A stretch of DNA of 64,000 nt from Helicobacter pylori NQ4053 (GTDB taxonomy: Bacteria > Campylobacterota > Campylobacteria > Campylobacterales > Helicobacteraceae), in the NCBI RefSeq assembly GCF_000274605.1, contig NZ_AKNV01000002.1, positions 142,019 to 206,018 of the forward strand, in the 5' to 3' direction. The translations under genes and the position numbers were made by a program. Of this stretch, positions 39,101-48,139 are shown piece by piece (position 1 is the first letter of the stretch; each line of letters begins with the position of its first letter). The notes below the pieces were generated by a model. The model was not told where the DNA came from, ran no database searches, and saw only the letters and a program-made list of their open reading frames with translations.

Positions 39101-39115
39101 TAATCATAATGATTA
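39101..39115 (+). promoter_or_regulatory. Fur-box-like palindrome upstream of amiE
   Basis: TAATCAT-A-ATGATTA, a perfect 15-base palindrome. It matches the H. pylori Fur consensus TAATAATnATTATTA at 12 of 14 defined positions. It lies 98 bases before amiE, upstream of A+T-rich -10 candidates (TTATAG near 39131 and TTTATAAAT near 39155). AmiE is reported to be iron- and Fur-responsive, and also acid-responsive through ArsRS. Confidence 0.65.
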
Positions 39116-39212
39116 AAGTTTTTATATTTATTATAGATCCATTTACACAATTATTTTATAAATCCAAATAGAGGGTTTGTAGGAACTCTCATCAAAAAAT
39201 AAGGAACATAAC

Positions 39213-40232
39213 ATGAGACATGGAGATATTAGTAGCAGCCCAGATACTGTGGGTGTAGCGGTAGTTAATTATAAGATGCCTAGACTCCACACTAAAGAAC
39301 AGGTGTTGGAAAATTGTCGCAATATCGCTAAGGTGATTGGTGGGGTCAAACAAGGTCTGCCCGGATTGGATCTGATTATTTTCCCCGAATACAGCACGCA
39401 TGGGATCATGTATGATAGACAAGAAATGTTTGACACCGCTGCGAGTATTCCTGGGGAAGAAACCGCAATCCTTGCTGAGGCTTGTAAGAAAAACAAGGTT
39501 TGGGGAGTGTTCTCTTTAACTGGGGAAAAACACGAGCAAGCTAAAAAGAATCCCTATAACACTTTGATTCTTGTCAATGATAAGGGTGAGATCGTGCAAA
39601 AATACCGCAAAATCTTGCCTTGGTGCCCTATTGAATGTTGGTATCCTGGGGATAAAACCTATGTGGTTGATGGACCTAAGGGCTTGAAAGTTTCTTTGAT
39701 CATTTGCGATGATGGGAACTACCCTGAAATTTGGCGCGATTGCGCGATGCGTGGGGCAGAACTCATTGTACGCTGTCAAGGTTACATGTATCCGGCTAAG
39801 GAGCAACAAATTGCGATAGTGAAAGCTATGGCGTGGGCTAATCAATGTTATGTAGCGGTAGCGAATGCGACCGGCTTTGATGGGGTGTATTCCTATTTTG
39901 GGCATTCTAGCATTATTGGTTTTGATGGGCATACTTTGGGCGAATGCGGGGAAGAAGAAAATGGCCTTCAATACGCTCAACTTTCTGTGCAACAAATCCG
40001 TGATGCGAGGAAATACGACCAAAGCCAAAACCAACTCTTCAAACTCTTGCACAGAGGTTATAGTGGGGTTTTTGCTAGTGGCGATGGGGATAAGGGTGTG
40101 GCGGAATGCCCTTTTGAGTTCTATAAAACTTGGGTTAATGACCCCAAAAAAGCTCAAGAAAATGTAGAAAAAATCACTCGCCCAAGCGTGGGTGTGGCCG
40201 CTTGTCCTGTGGGCGATTTGCCCACGAAATAA
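39213..40232 (+). CDS. amiE: aliphatic amidase
   Basis: A 339-residue nitrilase-superfamily amidase that hydrolyses short aliphatic amides to carboxylate plus ammonia, supporting nitrogen supply and acid resistance beside urease. The catalytic triad is visible as Glu59 (FPEYSTHG), Lys133 (YRKILPW) and Cys165 ([10 protein letters not shown]). Length and sequence match the cytoplasmic homohexameric AmiE rather than the formamidase AmiF. It stands alone, with a 125-base regulatory region upstream and a converging flgL downstream. Confidence 0.97.
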   Translation: MRHGDISSSPDTVGVAVVNYKMPRLHTKEQVLENCRNIAKVIGGVKQGLPGLDLIIFPEYSTHGIMYDRQEMFDTAASIPGEETAILAEACKKNKVWGVFSLTGEKHEQAKKNPYNTLILVNDKGEIVQKYRKILPWCPIECWYPGDKTYVVDGPKGLKVSLIICDDGNYPEIWRDCAMRGAELIVRCQGYMYPAKEQQIAIVKAMAWANQCYVAVANATGFDGVYSYFGHSSIIGFDGHTLGECGEEENGLQYAQLSVQQIRDARKYDQSQNQLFKLLHRGYSGVFASGDGDKGVAECPFEFYKTWVNDPKKAQENVEKITRPSVGVAACPVGDLPTK

Positions 40233-40249
40233 GGGGCGAAAGGAGGGGG

Positions 40250-40262
40250 GCTTCATAGAAGC
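40250..40262 (+). terminator. hairpin between amiE and flgL
   Basis: GCTTC-ATA-GAAGC: a 5-bp stem with a 3-base loop, 18 bases after the amiE stop, followed by TTAAAGCATTTT. It could end amiE and, read the other way, flgL. The stem is short, so this is tentative. Confidence 0.4.
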
Positions 40263-40312
40263 TTAAAGCATTTTAATATCTCTTTTTAGAACGCTTAAAA
40301 ACCACCAAAAGA

Positions 40313-42799
40313 CTACAAATATTTCGTTAAAGACAAATTATTGATTTTGTTCGTGGAAGCCAGAACGGCGTTATAGTTGTTAGTGAGATTGGAAAATTTA
40401 TTGTAAGTTTCTGCCATATCCGTGCCGGTCGTTTCCCCACGAATGCTTTGAACTTGCGTTTTTAAAACTTCATTACGCCTGATAATGTTCTCAAACGCCT
40501 TACCATGAGAGCCGTTTTTAGCGATCATTTTTTCTATGTGATCGCTCAAGTGATCTATAAGGGTGATGCCGTTTTGAATGCCTAAATTACGCATGTCGCT
40601 AGAATAAGTATCCCCTAAAGCGTCCGGGCGATAAATCCCTTTTCTCACAGAAGTGATGGTACTTTCTAATTGATCAAAAAAATTCACGCTGGGCTTGTCA
40701 ATAATCAGAGCGTTATTAGCGTTTAATTTAAGGCTTGGTTTGTCGCTGTGCAAGGCGTTTTGAGAAAAATCATTCGCGTCTTTATCAAAAAGCATGAACT
40801 GCATTTTGGTGTTTGAATGCATGTTGTCTTGGATAATGACTTTTCCCTCTTCATTCAAATTAACAGAAAGGTTGTCTTTAGCTTGTTTTAACAATCCAAT
40901 AAATCGCTCCTTGCTTTCTTTTGAAGTGGGGTTATCGCTGATTTGTTGGTAGATTGCAGGGTCAGTATTGCTGTAATTGAGCGCGATACTCATCGCATCC
41001 ATGAGCTGCCTGTAAGTGACTTCATTGGGTTTAGACGCTTGAATGTTAGCGGTTGTGGGGTCATAAAGCGGGATTTTAACGCCATTAGGCAAACTCAAAA
41101 AAGCCCCATTATTATCCAAATTTATTTGCGCTTCCAAAAATAAGCCATTCACATCGTTTAATTTCATGTTAAAAACGCTATTTTCCAAACTCCCCTTAGA
41201 GACTTCACTCAGTTTAGTAGAGCCATTAGCTGCGCCATTTTGAGCGATTTGAGCGACATTGCTTTCTAATTTCGCCCCTTCTTTATTGAAATAGGTTTTT
41301 TGGTATTCGCTCGCATTATTAGTAGGGATACCGGCCACTTCTAGCCCTTTTTGATCCAGGGTGCTTAAAGCCAAAGAAATAGGCGATTCTTTAGAAGAAT
41401 TGTCAATAATCCTCAAACGCCCGTTCGTTTCAATTTCCACATCCACTTCATTATTGAAGCGTTCTTTAATCGCGTCTTTCAAATCTTTAATCGTAGAGTT
41501 TTTCACATCTAAAAGAATGGGAATATCCAAATCAATAGGGAGGTTTGGGATTTGAAGAGCGCTTTCATCGCCCAAACGGCTGGCGTTGATTTTTAAAGTT
41601 TCCACCTTATCGCCAAAAATCTCGCTCAATTTGGTGTTTTTGTTGGCTAAAACATTATCTTTAGTGACAAACACGCTAGGGATTTCAAGCACCTTGGGAT
41701 TATACATGTTAGGCACCGCTTTAACTTGGCTCAAACTCCTATCCGTTACAAACGCGCTTTTGACGTATTCAGTAACCCTTTTGCCGCTCGAACGCAAGGC
41801 GTCTAAATCATCAAAATCCCCATCGCTAGAAATCAAATGAAAATCCAAATTTTCACTGCCGGGGGTTAGGTTTTTGATCTCAATTTGCCCCCAATTGTTC
41901 AAACTCACATCCACGACTTTATTTTGTGAAGTGTTCCCGTAAGCATGACCGATTTTATCCAACAAATCGCTCACTTTAGAGGCACTCTCTTTGTTTTGGT
42001 AGGCTTTAGAGAGCGCGAATTTTTCTTTAAAACTAGAGCCATCAGGCCTAACGCCTTGCAAATAAAAAAACTCTTTAGGGTCATTAGTGGGGTCTTTGTC
42101 GTTATCGCCGATGAGTTCTCGCAAGGTATCGCTAGGTTTAATAAAAACTTCCTCAGGCAATGAAGAATGCTCTAAAGCGTCCATCACATCAGGGTGGAGC
42201 TTGTTTTGATTGAATAATTTAATGTTGGTGGTAATGAGTTTGTGTTTGTCTTTATCGGTGCCCAAAAACAAATCTTGCCCGCTGATATTATAAGGCACAA
42301 GGTTATCAGAGCTAATAAGCGCGTTTAAATCTTCGCCATTGCCATGGTATTTCCCCTCGCTATCAATGGGAGGTCTATCCACCTTACTGCCCCCAAATAA
42401 AAATTCCCCCCCTATAGAAGTGTTAGCAACATTTATCATATGCTCCCTCAAGCGTTCTAAATCGTTAGCGATAGCGGCGCAAGAAGTTTCTGAATGCACA
42501 TCGTTAGCGGATTGGATGAGTTTGGTTTTAAACGCCTCCATCGTTTTAGAAAATTCTTGCAAGGCTTTGTCGGTATTGAGCGTTGAAGTGTAAGCGTTTT
42601 GAGCCACATCAATGCCTTGATCCAAGGTGTTTTCTTCGTATTGGAATTTTAAATTCTGGTTGTTAATGTCGCTGTTTTGATAACCATAACGGATTTTTAG
42701 CCCTGAAGCGATCTGCGTGTTAGCGTCGTTGATTTTATTTTGTAAAGCGTTTTGATAGTTATTCATTTGGTTGTATTTTGAGCCAAAGGTAACGCGCAT
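40313..42799 (-). CDS. flgL: flagellar hook-associated protein 3 (hook-filament junction)
   Basis: An 828-residue flagellin-family protein. The N-terminal coiled-coil domain (MRVTFGSKYNQMNNYQNALQ, ANTQIASGLKIRYGYQNSD) and the C-terminal one (IRRNEVLKTQVQSIRG, TYNKFSNLTNNYNAVLAS) are those of FlgL. The ~550-residue middle is a very large variable domain, against ~300 residues in total for enterobacterial FlgL. It joins the hook to the filament and is exported by the flagellar type III system. The ATG at 42799 follows AAGGATTTGATC; a TTG two codons upstream is less likely. A sigma-54 promoter lies upstream. Older annotations call it 'flagellin B homolog' (HP0295). Confidence 0.95.
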   Translation of the reverse strand: MRVTFGSKYNQMNNYQNALQNKINDANTQIASGLKIRYGYQNSDINNQNLKFQYEENTLDQGIDVAQNAYTSTLNTDKALQEFSKTMEAFKTKLIQSANDVHSETSCAAIANDLERLREHMINVANTSIGGEFLFGGSKVDRPPIDSEGKYHGNGEDLNALISSDNLVPYNISGQDLFLGTDKDKHKLITTNIKLFNQNKLHPDVMDALEHSSLPEEVFIKPSDTLRELIGDNDKDPTNDPKEFFYLQGVRPDGSSFKEKFALSKAYQNKESASKVSDLLDKIGHAYGNTSQNKVVDVSLNNWGQIEIKNLTPGSENLDFHLISSDGDFDDLDALRSSGKRVTEYVKSAFVTDRSLSQVKAVPNMYNPKVLEIPSVFVTKDNVLANKNTKLSEIFGDKVETLKINASRLGDESALQIPNLPIDLDIPILLDVKNSTIKDLKDAIKERFNNEVDVEIETNGRLRIIDNSSKESPISLALSTLDQKGLEVAGIPTNNASEYQKTYFNKEGAKLESNVAQIAQNGAANGSTKLSEVSKGSLENSVFNMKLNDVNGLFLEAQINLDNNGAFLSLPNGVKIPLYDPTTANIQASKPNEVTYRQLMDAMSIALNYSNTDPAIYQQISDNPTSKESKERFIGLLKQAKDNLSVNLNEEGKVIIQDNMHSNTKMQFMLFDKDANDFSQNALHSDKPSLKLNANNALIIDKPSVNFFDQLESTITSVRKGIYRPDALGDTYSSDMRNLGIQNGITLIDHLSDHIEKMIAKNGSHGKAFENIIRRNEVLKTQVQSIRGETTGTDMAETYNKFSNLTNNYNAVLASTNKINNLSLTKYL

Positions 42800-42829
42800 G
42801 ATCAAATCCTTATTGGTTTTTTAACAAAC

Positions 42830-42847
42830 AAGCTAAAAGTATTCCAA
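42830..42847 (-). promoter_or_regulatory. sigma-54 (RpoN) promoter of flgL
   Basis: On the minus strand: TTGG, ten bases, then GCTT, i.e. the invariant GG-N10-GC of -24/-12 promoters, with TTGGAA at -24 as in other H. pylori RpoN promoters. It lies 31 bases before the flgL ATG. flgL belongs to the middle, RpoN/FlgR-dependent flagellar class in H. pylori. Confidence 0.75.
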
Positions 42848-42981
42848 AACAAGTTAATAACAATTGTGAGTGGGGCAATGCGGGGTAATAATGGCGGGTT
42901 AAATGGGGTGTTTTTGAGTAAAAAAATTCTTTTAATGTGAATTTAATCTAAATTTAAAGTTAAATTTTAGCAAATACTCAC

Positions 42982-42987
42982 TATAAT
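42982..42987 (+). promoter_or_regulatory. -10 element TATAAT of rplU
   Basis: Perfect TATAAT (ACTCACTATAAT) 45 bases before the rplU ATG, in the divergent region with flgL. AAGGAATAGAA serves as the ribosome binding site. Confidence 0.6.
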
Positions 42988-43031
42988 AAGCGTTTATTTT
43001 AAAAAGAGCGTTCAATTTTTAAGGAATAGAA

Positions 43032-43346
43032 ATGTCATACGCAATATTCAAGCATGGCGGTAAGCAATATAAAGTCGTTGAAGGCGATATTGTTTTACTA
43101 GATAAAATAAATAAAGAGCCTAAGGCTTTAGTGGAATTAGTGGAAGTGTTAGCCGTATCCAAAGAGGGCAAACTCTCTTGCGGGAAACCCTTTGTGAATG
43201 GGGCTAAAATTGAAGCGGAAGTGATCAATGAAGGGCGCGGCAAAAAAGTCATCACTTTCAAAAAACGCCGCCGAAAAGACAGCAAAACCAAGCGTGGTTT
43301 TAGAAGAGATTTCACTCGTGTGAGAATCACTAAAATTGTAGCATAA
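43032..43346 (+). CDS. rplU: ribosomal protein bL21
   Basis: A 104-residue large-subunit protein that binds 23S rRNA. The N-terminus [17 protein letters not shown] and the basic C-terminal segment [18 protein letters not shown] are classic bL21. rpmA follows 13 nt later, as in most bacteria. Confidence 0.97.
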   Translation: MSYAIFKHGGKQYKVVEGDIVLLDKINKEPKALVELVEVLAVSKEGKLSCGKPFVNGAKIEAEVINEGRGKKVITFKKRRRKDSKTKRGFRRDFTRVRITKIVA

Positions 43347-43359
43347 GGAGTATTAAACA

Positions 43360-43626
43360 ATGGCACACAAGAAAGGTCAAGGGAGCACGCAGAATAACAG
43401 AGATTCTGCAGGAAGACGCTTAGGCGTGAAAAAATTTGGCTCAGAATTTGTGAGAGCAGGGAATATTATCGTGCGCCAAAGAGGCACTAAAATGCACCCC
43501 GGTAATAATGTAGGCATGGGGAAAGACCATACCTTATACGCGCTCATAGATGGCGTTGTGAAGTTTGAGCATAAAGACAGAAACCGCAAAAAAGTTTCTG
43601 TGGTTAGTCAAAATTTTGGGGAGTAG
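43360..43626 (+). CDS. rpmA: ribosomal protein bL27
   Basis: An 88-residue ribosomal protein near the peptidyl-transferase centre. It begins [22 protein letters not shown] and contains [29 protein letters not shown] in two blocks. The N-terminus starts directly with the mature form and has no cleavable Firmicutes-type extension. It follows rplU after AAGGAG. Confidence 0.97.
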
Positions 43627-43654
43627 GGTAACCTTTAAAGGTCAATTAAACCTT

Positions 43655-43675
43655 TAGGTGTTCGTTAAACGCCTA
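43655..43675 (+). terminator. hairpin after rpmA
   Basis: TAGGTGTT and AACGCCTA form an 8-bp stem with one G-U pair and a 5-base loop, 29 bases after the rpmA stop. A separate perfect 12-base palindrome ACCTTTAAAGGT lies at 43631-43642. Neither has a strong U-run, so termination may be weak. Confidence 0.4.
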
Positions 43676-43693
43676 TAAACGCAATAAAATATT

Positions 43694-43699
43694 TATAAT
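43694..43699 (+). promoter_or_regulatory. -10 element TATAAT of the dpp operon
   Basis: TATAAT in A+T-rich sequence, 44 bases before the dppA ATG. GGAGATTGGCTT precedes the start codon. Confidence 0.55.
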
Positions 43700-43742
43700 T
43701 TAGATCTCTATCCTTTATAGAATTTGTTGTGGAGATTGGCTT

Positions 43743-45392
43743 ATGAATAATGTTTTTGTTAAGGGTTTGTTTTTTTTTCTTTTATTGTTTGGGTCTTTTT
43801 TGAAAGCTTCAGAAAGCCCAAACGCTACTCTTAATCCATCTAAAGAAAATATTTCTGTTGAAGAGCAAAAGCGTTTTGGAGGCGTTTTGGTTTTTGCAAG
43901 AGGTGCTGATGGCTCGAGCATGGATCCGGCCTTAGTGACTGATGGCGAAAGCTATGTGGCAACAGGCAATATTTATGACACACTCGTGCAATTCAAATAC
44001 GGCACCACAGAAATTGAACCCGCCTTAGCGACAAGCTGGGACATATCCCCAGATGGTCTTGTATATACCTTTCATTTACGCAAAGGGGTTTATTTCCACC
44101 AGACGAAGTATTGGAATAAAAAAGTGGAGTTTAGCGCTAAAGACGTGCTGTTTTCGTTTGAGCGCCAAATGGATAAGGCTAAACGATACTATAGCCCGGG
44201 GGCTAAAAGCTATAAGTATTGGGAAGGCATGGGCATGTCTCATATTATCAAGAGCATTGAAGCTTTAGATGATTACACGATTAAATTCACGCTTAATGGG
44301 CCAGAAGCCCCTTTCTTAGCGAATTTAGGCATGGACTTTTTGAGCATTTTGAGTAAGGATTATGCTGATTATTTAGAACAAAATAATAAAAAAGACGAGT
44401 TGGCTAAAAAACCTGTTGGGACAGGGCCTTTCAAATTCTTTTTATGGAATAAAGATGAGAAAATCATTCTTTTAAAAAATCAGGATTATTGGGGGCCTAA
44501 AGCTTATTTGGATAAGGTGGTGGTGCGCACCATTCCTAATTCTTCCACTCGTGCTTTAGCGTTAAGAACCGGTGAAATCATGCTAATGACCGGGCCTAAT
44601 CTCAATGAAGTGGAGCAGTTAGAAAAACTTCCTAATGTCGTGGTGGATAAAAGCCCTGGGTTGATCGCTAATTGGCTTTCATTGAACACGCAAAAAAAGT
44701 ATTTTAACAACCCTTTGGTGCGTTTGGCTATCAATCATGCGATTAATGTGGATGATTACATTAAGGTGATTTATGAAGGCTTTGCCCAAAAAATGGTCAA
44801 TCCTTTCCCGCCCACCATATGGGGTTATAACTACAACATCAAACCCTATGAATACGATTTGAAAAAGGCTAAGGAGTTGTTGAAACAAGCGGGGTATCCT
44901 AACGGCTTTAAAACCACCATTTTTACCACTGCCACTCGTAACCCAAAAGGAGCGGTGTTCATACAAGCAAGCCTGGCTAAAATTGGAATTGATGTGAAAA
45001 TTGAAGTGTATGAGTGGGGGGCTTATTTGAAAAGAACGGGATTAGGCGAACATGAAATGGCGTTTGCAGGCTGGATGGCAGACATTGCGGATCCGGATAA
45101 TTTCTTATACACCTTATGGAGCAAGCAAGCCGCCTCAGCCATACCCACTCAAAATGGTTCTTTTTATAAGAGCGACGCCTTTTCCGATCTGCTCATAAAG
45201 GCTAAACGGGTTTCGGATCAAAAGGAGAGAGAAGCCCTTTATTTAAAGGCTCAAGAAATTATCCATAAAGATGCGCCCTATGTGCCTTTAGCCTATCCTT
45301 ATTCAGTGGTGCCGCACTTGTCTAAAGTCAAAGGCTATAAGACGACCGGAGTGAGCGTGAATCGCTTCTTTAAGGTGTATTTAGAAAAATGA
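43743..45392 (+). CDS. dppA: dipeptide ABC transporter, substrate-binding protein
   Basis: A 549-residue periplasmic solute-binding protein of family 5. Signal peptide: VKGLFFFLLLFGSFLKAS, cleaved near residue 22. Typical segments are SMDPALVTDGESYVATGNIYDTLV, EIEPALATSWDISPDGLVYTF, LRKGVYFH, KKPVGTGPFKFFLWN, LVRLAINHAINVDDYI and DPDNFLYTLW. It binds di-/oligopeptides for import by DppBCDF. It heads a five-gene operon whose members overlap or sit within 12 nt of each other. Confidence 0.94.
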   Translation: MNNVFVKGLFFFLLLFGSFLKASESPNATLNPSKENISVEEQKRFGGVLVFARGADGSSMDPALVTDGESYVATGNIYDTLVQFKYGTTEIEPALATSWDISPDGLVYTFHLRKGVYFHQTKYWNKKVEFSAKDVLFSFERQMDKAKRYYSPGAKSYKYWEGMGMSHIIKSIEALDDYTIKFTLNGPEAPFLANLGMDFLSILSKDYADYLEQNNKKDELAKKPVGTGPFKFFLWNKDEKIILLKNQDYWGPKAYLDKVVVRTIPNSSTRALALRTGEIMLMTGPNLNEVEQLEKLPNVVVDKSPGLIANWLSLNTQKKYFNNPLVRLAINHAINVDDYIKVIYEGFAQKMVNPFPPTIWGYNYNIKPYEYDLKKAKELLKQAGYPNGFKTTIFTTATRNPKGAVFIQASLAKIGIDVKIEVYEWGAYLKRTGLGEHEMAFAGWMADIADPDNFLYTLWSKQAASAIPTQNGSFYKSDAFSDLLIKAKRVSDQKEREALYLKAQEIIHKDAPYVPLAYPYSVVPHLSKVKGYKTTGVSVNRFFKVYLEK

Positions 45393-45402
45393 AAGGGGTT
45401 GC

Positions 45403-46407
45403 ATGCTGAGTTTTATCATTAAGCGTATTTTGTGGGCGATCCCCACGCTGTTTGGAGTGAGCATTATCGTGTTTATGATGGTGCATTTAATGCCAGGAGA
45501 TCCGGCGTTAGTGATTTTAGGCGAAAAGGCCAATCAAGCCGCTATTGACGCTTTAAGGGAACAATTTGGTTTGAATAAGCCTTTGATAGAGCAGTATTTT
45601 TTCTTTATCAATAATGTGTTGCATGGCAATTTTGGCACTTCTATCATGACTGGTGAGCCTGTGATGCATGAGTTTTGGCAACGCTTCCCGGCTACGGTGG
45701 AATTGGCTTTGATCGCTCTGTTTATGGCTCTTGTTTTGGGTATTAGCGTTGGCGTGTTAGCTGCAATCAAACGCTATAGCGTGTTTGATTATTCTAGCAT
45801 GACTTTCGCTTTAGCCGGGATTTCTATGCCCGTGTTTTGGCTAGGGCTTATGCTGATTTATATTTTTAGCGTGCAATTGGGGTGGTTGCCTGTTTTTGGG
45901 CGTTTGAGCGATGTGTATTATTTAGATGGCCCCACAGGTCTTTATTTGATAGACAGCCTGATCGCAAGGGATTATGGGGCGTTTGTGGATACGATCAAGC
46001 ACTTGATTTTGCCTAGCATTGTGTTAGCCACGGTTTCTACCGCTGTTATTGCCAGGATGACTCGCGCGAGCATGGCAGAAGTGTCTAAAGAAGATTATGT
46101 GCGCACCGCTAAAGCTAAGGGGTGCAGCTCCTTTAGGGTGATTTTTGTGCACACTTTGCGTAACGCTTTAATCCCTGTAACGACTATCGCAGGCTTGATG
46201 CTGGCTGGGCTTTTAGGGGGAAGCATGATAACTGAAACGGTTTTCTCATGGCCTGGGATTGGTAAGTGGATCGTTAATGCGCTCAACCAGCGCGATTTCC
46301 CGATTATCCAGTCCATGTCTTTGATTATTGCCATGATGTATATTGGGGCTAATCTCTTAGTGGATATTTTATACGCTTTTATTGATCCTAGAATAAGGTT
46401 GTCATAA
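45403..46407 (+). CDS. dppB: dipeptide ABC transporter, permease B
   Basis: A 334-residue inner-membrane permease with six hydrophobic helices and the signature FLIIKRILWAIPTLFGVSII-type N-terminus (here SFIIKRILWAIPTLFG). The EAA loop is SKEDYVRTAKAKGCSS with the following FVHTLRNALIPV. It pairs with DppC to form the channel. It overlaps dppC by one base. Confidence 0.94.
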   Translation: MLSFIIKRILWAIPTLFGVSIIVFMMVHLMPGDPALVILGEKANQAAIDALREQFGLNKPLIEQYFFFINNVLHGNFGTSIMTGEPVMHEFWQRFPATVELALIALFMALVLGISVGVLAAIKRYSVFDYSSMTFALAGISMPVFWLGLMLIYIFSVQLGWLPVFGRLSDVYYLDGPTGLYLIDSLIARDYGAFVDTIKHLILPSIVLATVSTAVIARMTRASMAEVSKEDYVRTAKAKGCSSFRVIFVHTLRNALIPVTTIAGLMLAGLLGGSMITETVFSWPGIGKWIVNALNQRDFPIIQSMSLIIAMMYIGANLLVDILYAFIDPRIRLS

Positions 46408-47264
46408 TGGAGTCTTTTAGAGAATTTATCCAACAATTCAAAAAAAATAAGGCGGCGGTCGTTGGGGCATGGATTGTGCTTTTATTGGTAATTTGCGCGA
46501 TTTTTGCACCCCTTTTAGCCCCGCATGATCCTTATGTCCAAAACGCGCAAGATCGCCTTTTAAAGCCTATATGGGAGCATGGGGGGAATGCTAAATACCT
46601 TTTAGGCACCGATGATTTGGGGCGCGATATTTTGAGCCGCTTGATCTATGGGGCTAGGATTTCTTTAACCATAGGGATTGTTTCTATGGGGATTGCGGTC
46701 TTTTTTGGCACGATACTAGGGCTGATAGCGGGGTATTTTGGGGGGAAAACAGATGCAATTATCATGCGTATCATGGACATCATGTTCGCTTTGCCCTCTA
46801 TTTTATTGATCGTGATTGTGGTCGCTGTGTTAGGGCCTTCACTCACTAACGCCATGCTTGCTATTGGGTTTGTGGGGATTCCTGGGTTTGCAAGATTGGT
46901 GCGCAGTTCTGTGCTAGGCGAAAAAGAAAAAGAATACGTGATCGCTTCTAAAATCAATGGCTCTTCGCATCTTCGTTTAATGTGTAAGGTGATCTTCCCT
47001 AATTGCATTATCCCTTTGATCGTGCAAACGACAATGGGTTTTGCTTCCACGGTTTTAGAAGCGGCCGCGCTGAGCTTCTTAGGTCTTGGGGCCCAACCTC
47101 CCAAACCTGAATGGGGAGCGATGCTGATGAACTCCATGCAATACATCGCTACCGCTCCTTGGATGCTTGTTTTCCCTGGGGTGATGATTTTTTTAACGGT
47201 TATGAGTTTTAATCTGGTAGGCGATGGCATCATGGACGCTTTAGATCCTAAACGCGCCTCTTAA
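46407..47264 (+). CDS. dppC: dipeptide ABC transporter, permease C
   Basis: A 285-residue permease. FKKNKAAVVGAWIVLLLVIC forms the first helix, then LGTDDLGRDILSRLIYGARISL, MRIMDIMFALPSILL, the EAA loop KEKEYVIASKINGSSHLRL and LSFLGLGAQPPKPEWGAML. The start shares a base with the dppB stop (TAATG). Confidence 0.94.
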   Translation: MESFREFIQQFKKNKAAVVGAWIVLLLVICAIFAPLLAPHDPYVQNAQDRLLKPIWEHGGNAKYLLGTDDLGRDILSRLIYGARISLTIGIVSMGIAVFFGTILGLIAGYFGGKTDAIIMRIMDIMFALPSILLIVIVVAVLGPSLTNAMLAIGFVGIPGFARLVRSSVLGEKEKEYVIASKINGSSHLRLMCKVIFPNCIIPLIVQTTMGFASTVLEAAALSFLGLGAQPPKPEWGAMLMNSMQYIATAPWMLVFPGVMIFLTVMSFNLVGDGIMDALDPKRAS

Positions 47265-47275
47265 AAGGAGCTTGC

Positions 47276-48139
47276 ATGATTTTAGAAGTTAAAGATTTAA
47301 AAACTTATTTTTTCACCGATAAGGGCGTGAATAAAGCGGTGGATGGCGTGAGTTTTGGCCTGAAAAAGTCTCAAACGCTCTGTATTGTAGGGGAGAGCGG
47401 GAGCGGGAAAAGCATCACTTCGCTTTCTATTTTGGGGTTGATTGAAAAGCCCGGGAAAATTGTAGGGGGAAGCATTCAATTTTTAGGGCAGGATTTGTTG
47501 CAGCTCAAAGAAAAGCAAATACAAAAAGAAATCAGAGGTAAAAAAATTGGCATGATCTTTCAAGAGCCTATGACAAGCCTAAACCCTTCCTACACGGTGG
47601 GGTTTCAAATCAATGAAGTGTTGAAAATCCACCACCCAAGCCTTAATAAAAAAGAACGCTTAGAAAGGGTGGTCTATGAGTTAGAGCGCGTAGGCATTCC
47701 CCATGCTGGGGATAAATACCACGAATACCCTTTCAATCTCAGCGGGGGGCAGCGCCAAAGGGTGATGATCGCTATGGCTATGGTGTGTGAGCCTGAAATC
47801 TTGATCGCTGATGAGCCGACGACAGCGTTAGATGTAACCATTCAAGCGCAGATTTTAGAATTGATGAAGGAATTGCAACAAAAAAAAGGCACTTCTATTT
47901 TGTTTATCACCCACGATTTAGGCGTGGTGGCGCAAATCGCTGATGAAGTGGTGGTGATGTATAAAGGGCATGTGGTGGAGCAAGCGAGCGCGAAAGAGCT
48001 TTTCGCTGATCCAAGACACCCTTATACCAAAGCTCTTTTGAGCGCGATTCCTAAACCGGGCAAAGAATACCGCAAAAAACGCTTAGAAACCGTGGATGAA
48101 AATATAGATTATTTGAGTTTTCCAAAGGAGTTACGATGA
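47276..48139 (+). CDS. dppD: dipeptide ABC transporter, ATPase D
   Basis: A 287-residue ATPase. Walker A GESGSGKS, Q-loop FQEPMTSLNPSYTVG, signature LSGGQRQR, Walker B ILIADEPTTALD, and H-loop FITHDLG are all intact. The C-terminal HPYTKALLSAIPKPG is typical of oligopeptide/dipeptide ATPases, which often carry a 4Fe-4S-like cysteine set in this region; none is evident here. It ends in a 4-nt overlap with dppF. Confidence 0.94.
   Translation: MILEVKDLKTYFFTDKGVNKAVDGVSFGLKKSQTLCIVGESGSGKSITSLSILGLIEKPGKIVGGSIQFLGQDLLQLKEKQIQKEIRGKKIGMIFQEPMTSLNPSYTVGFQINEVLKIHHPSLNKKERLERVVYELERVGIPHAGDKYHEYPFNLSGGQRQRVMIAMAMVCEPEILIADEPTTALDVTIQAQILELMKELQQKKGTSILFITHDLGVVAQIADEVVVMYKGHVVEQASAKELFADPRHPYTKALLSAIPKPGKEYRKKRLETVDENIDYLSFPKELR

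Noticed and set aside
39516..40256. 246-codon minus-strand frame inside amiE
   Set aside because: Antisense shadow of a fully conserved enzyme, with no recognisable protein features.
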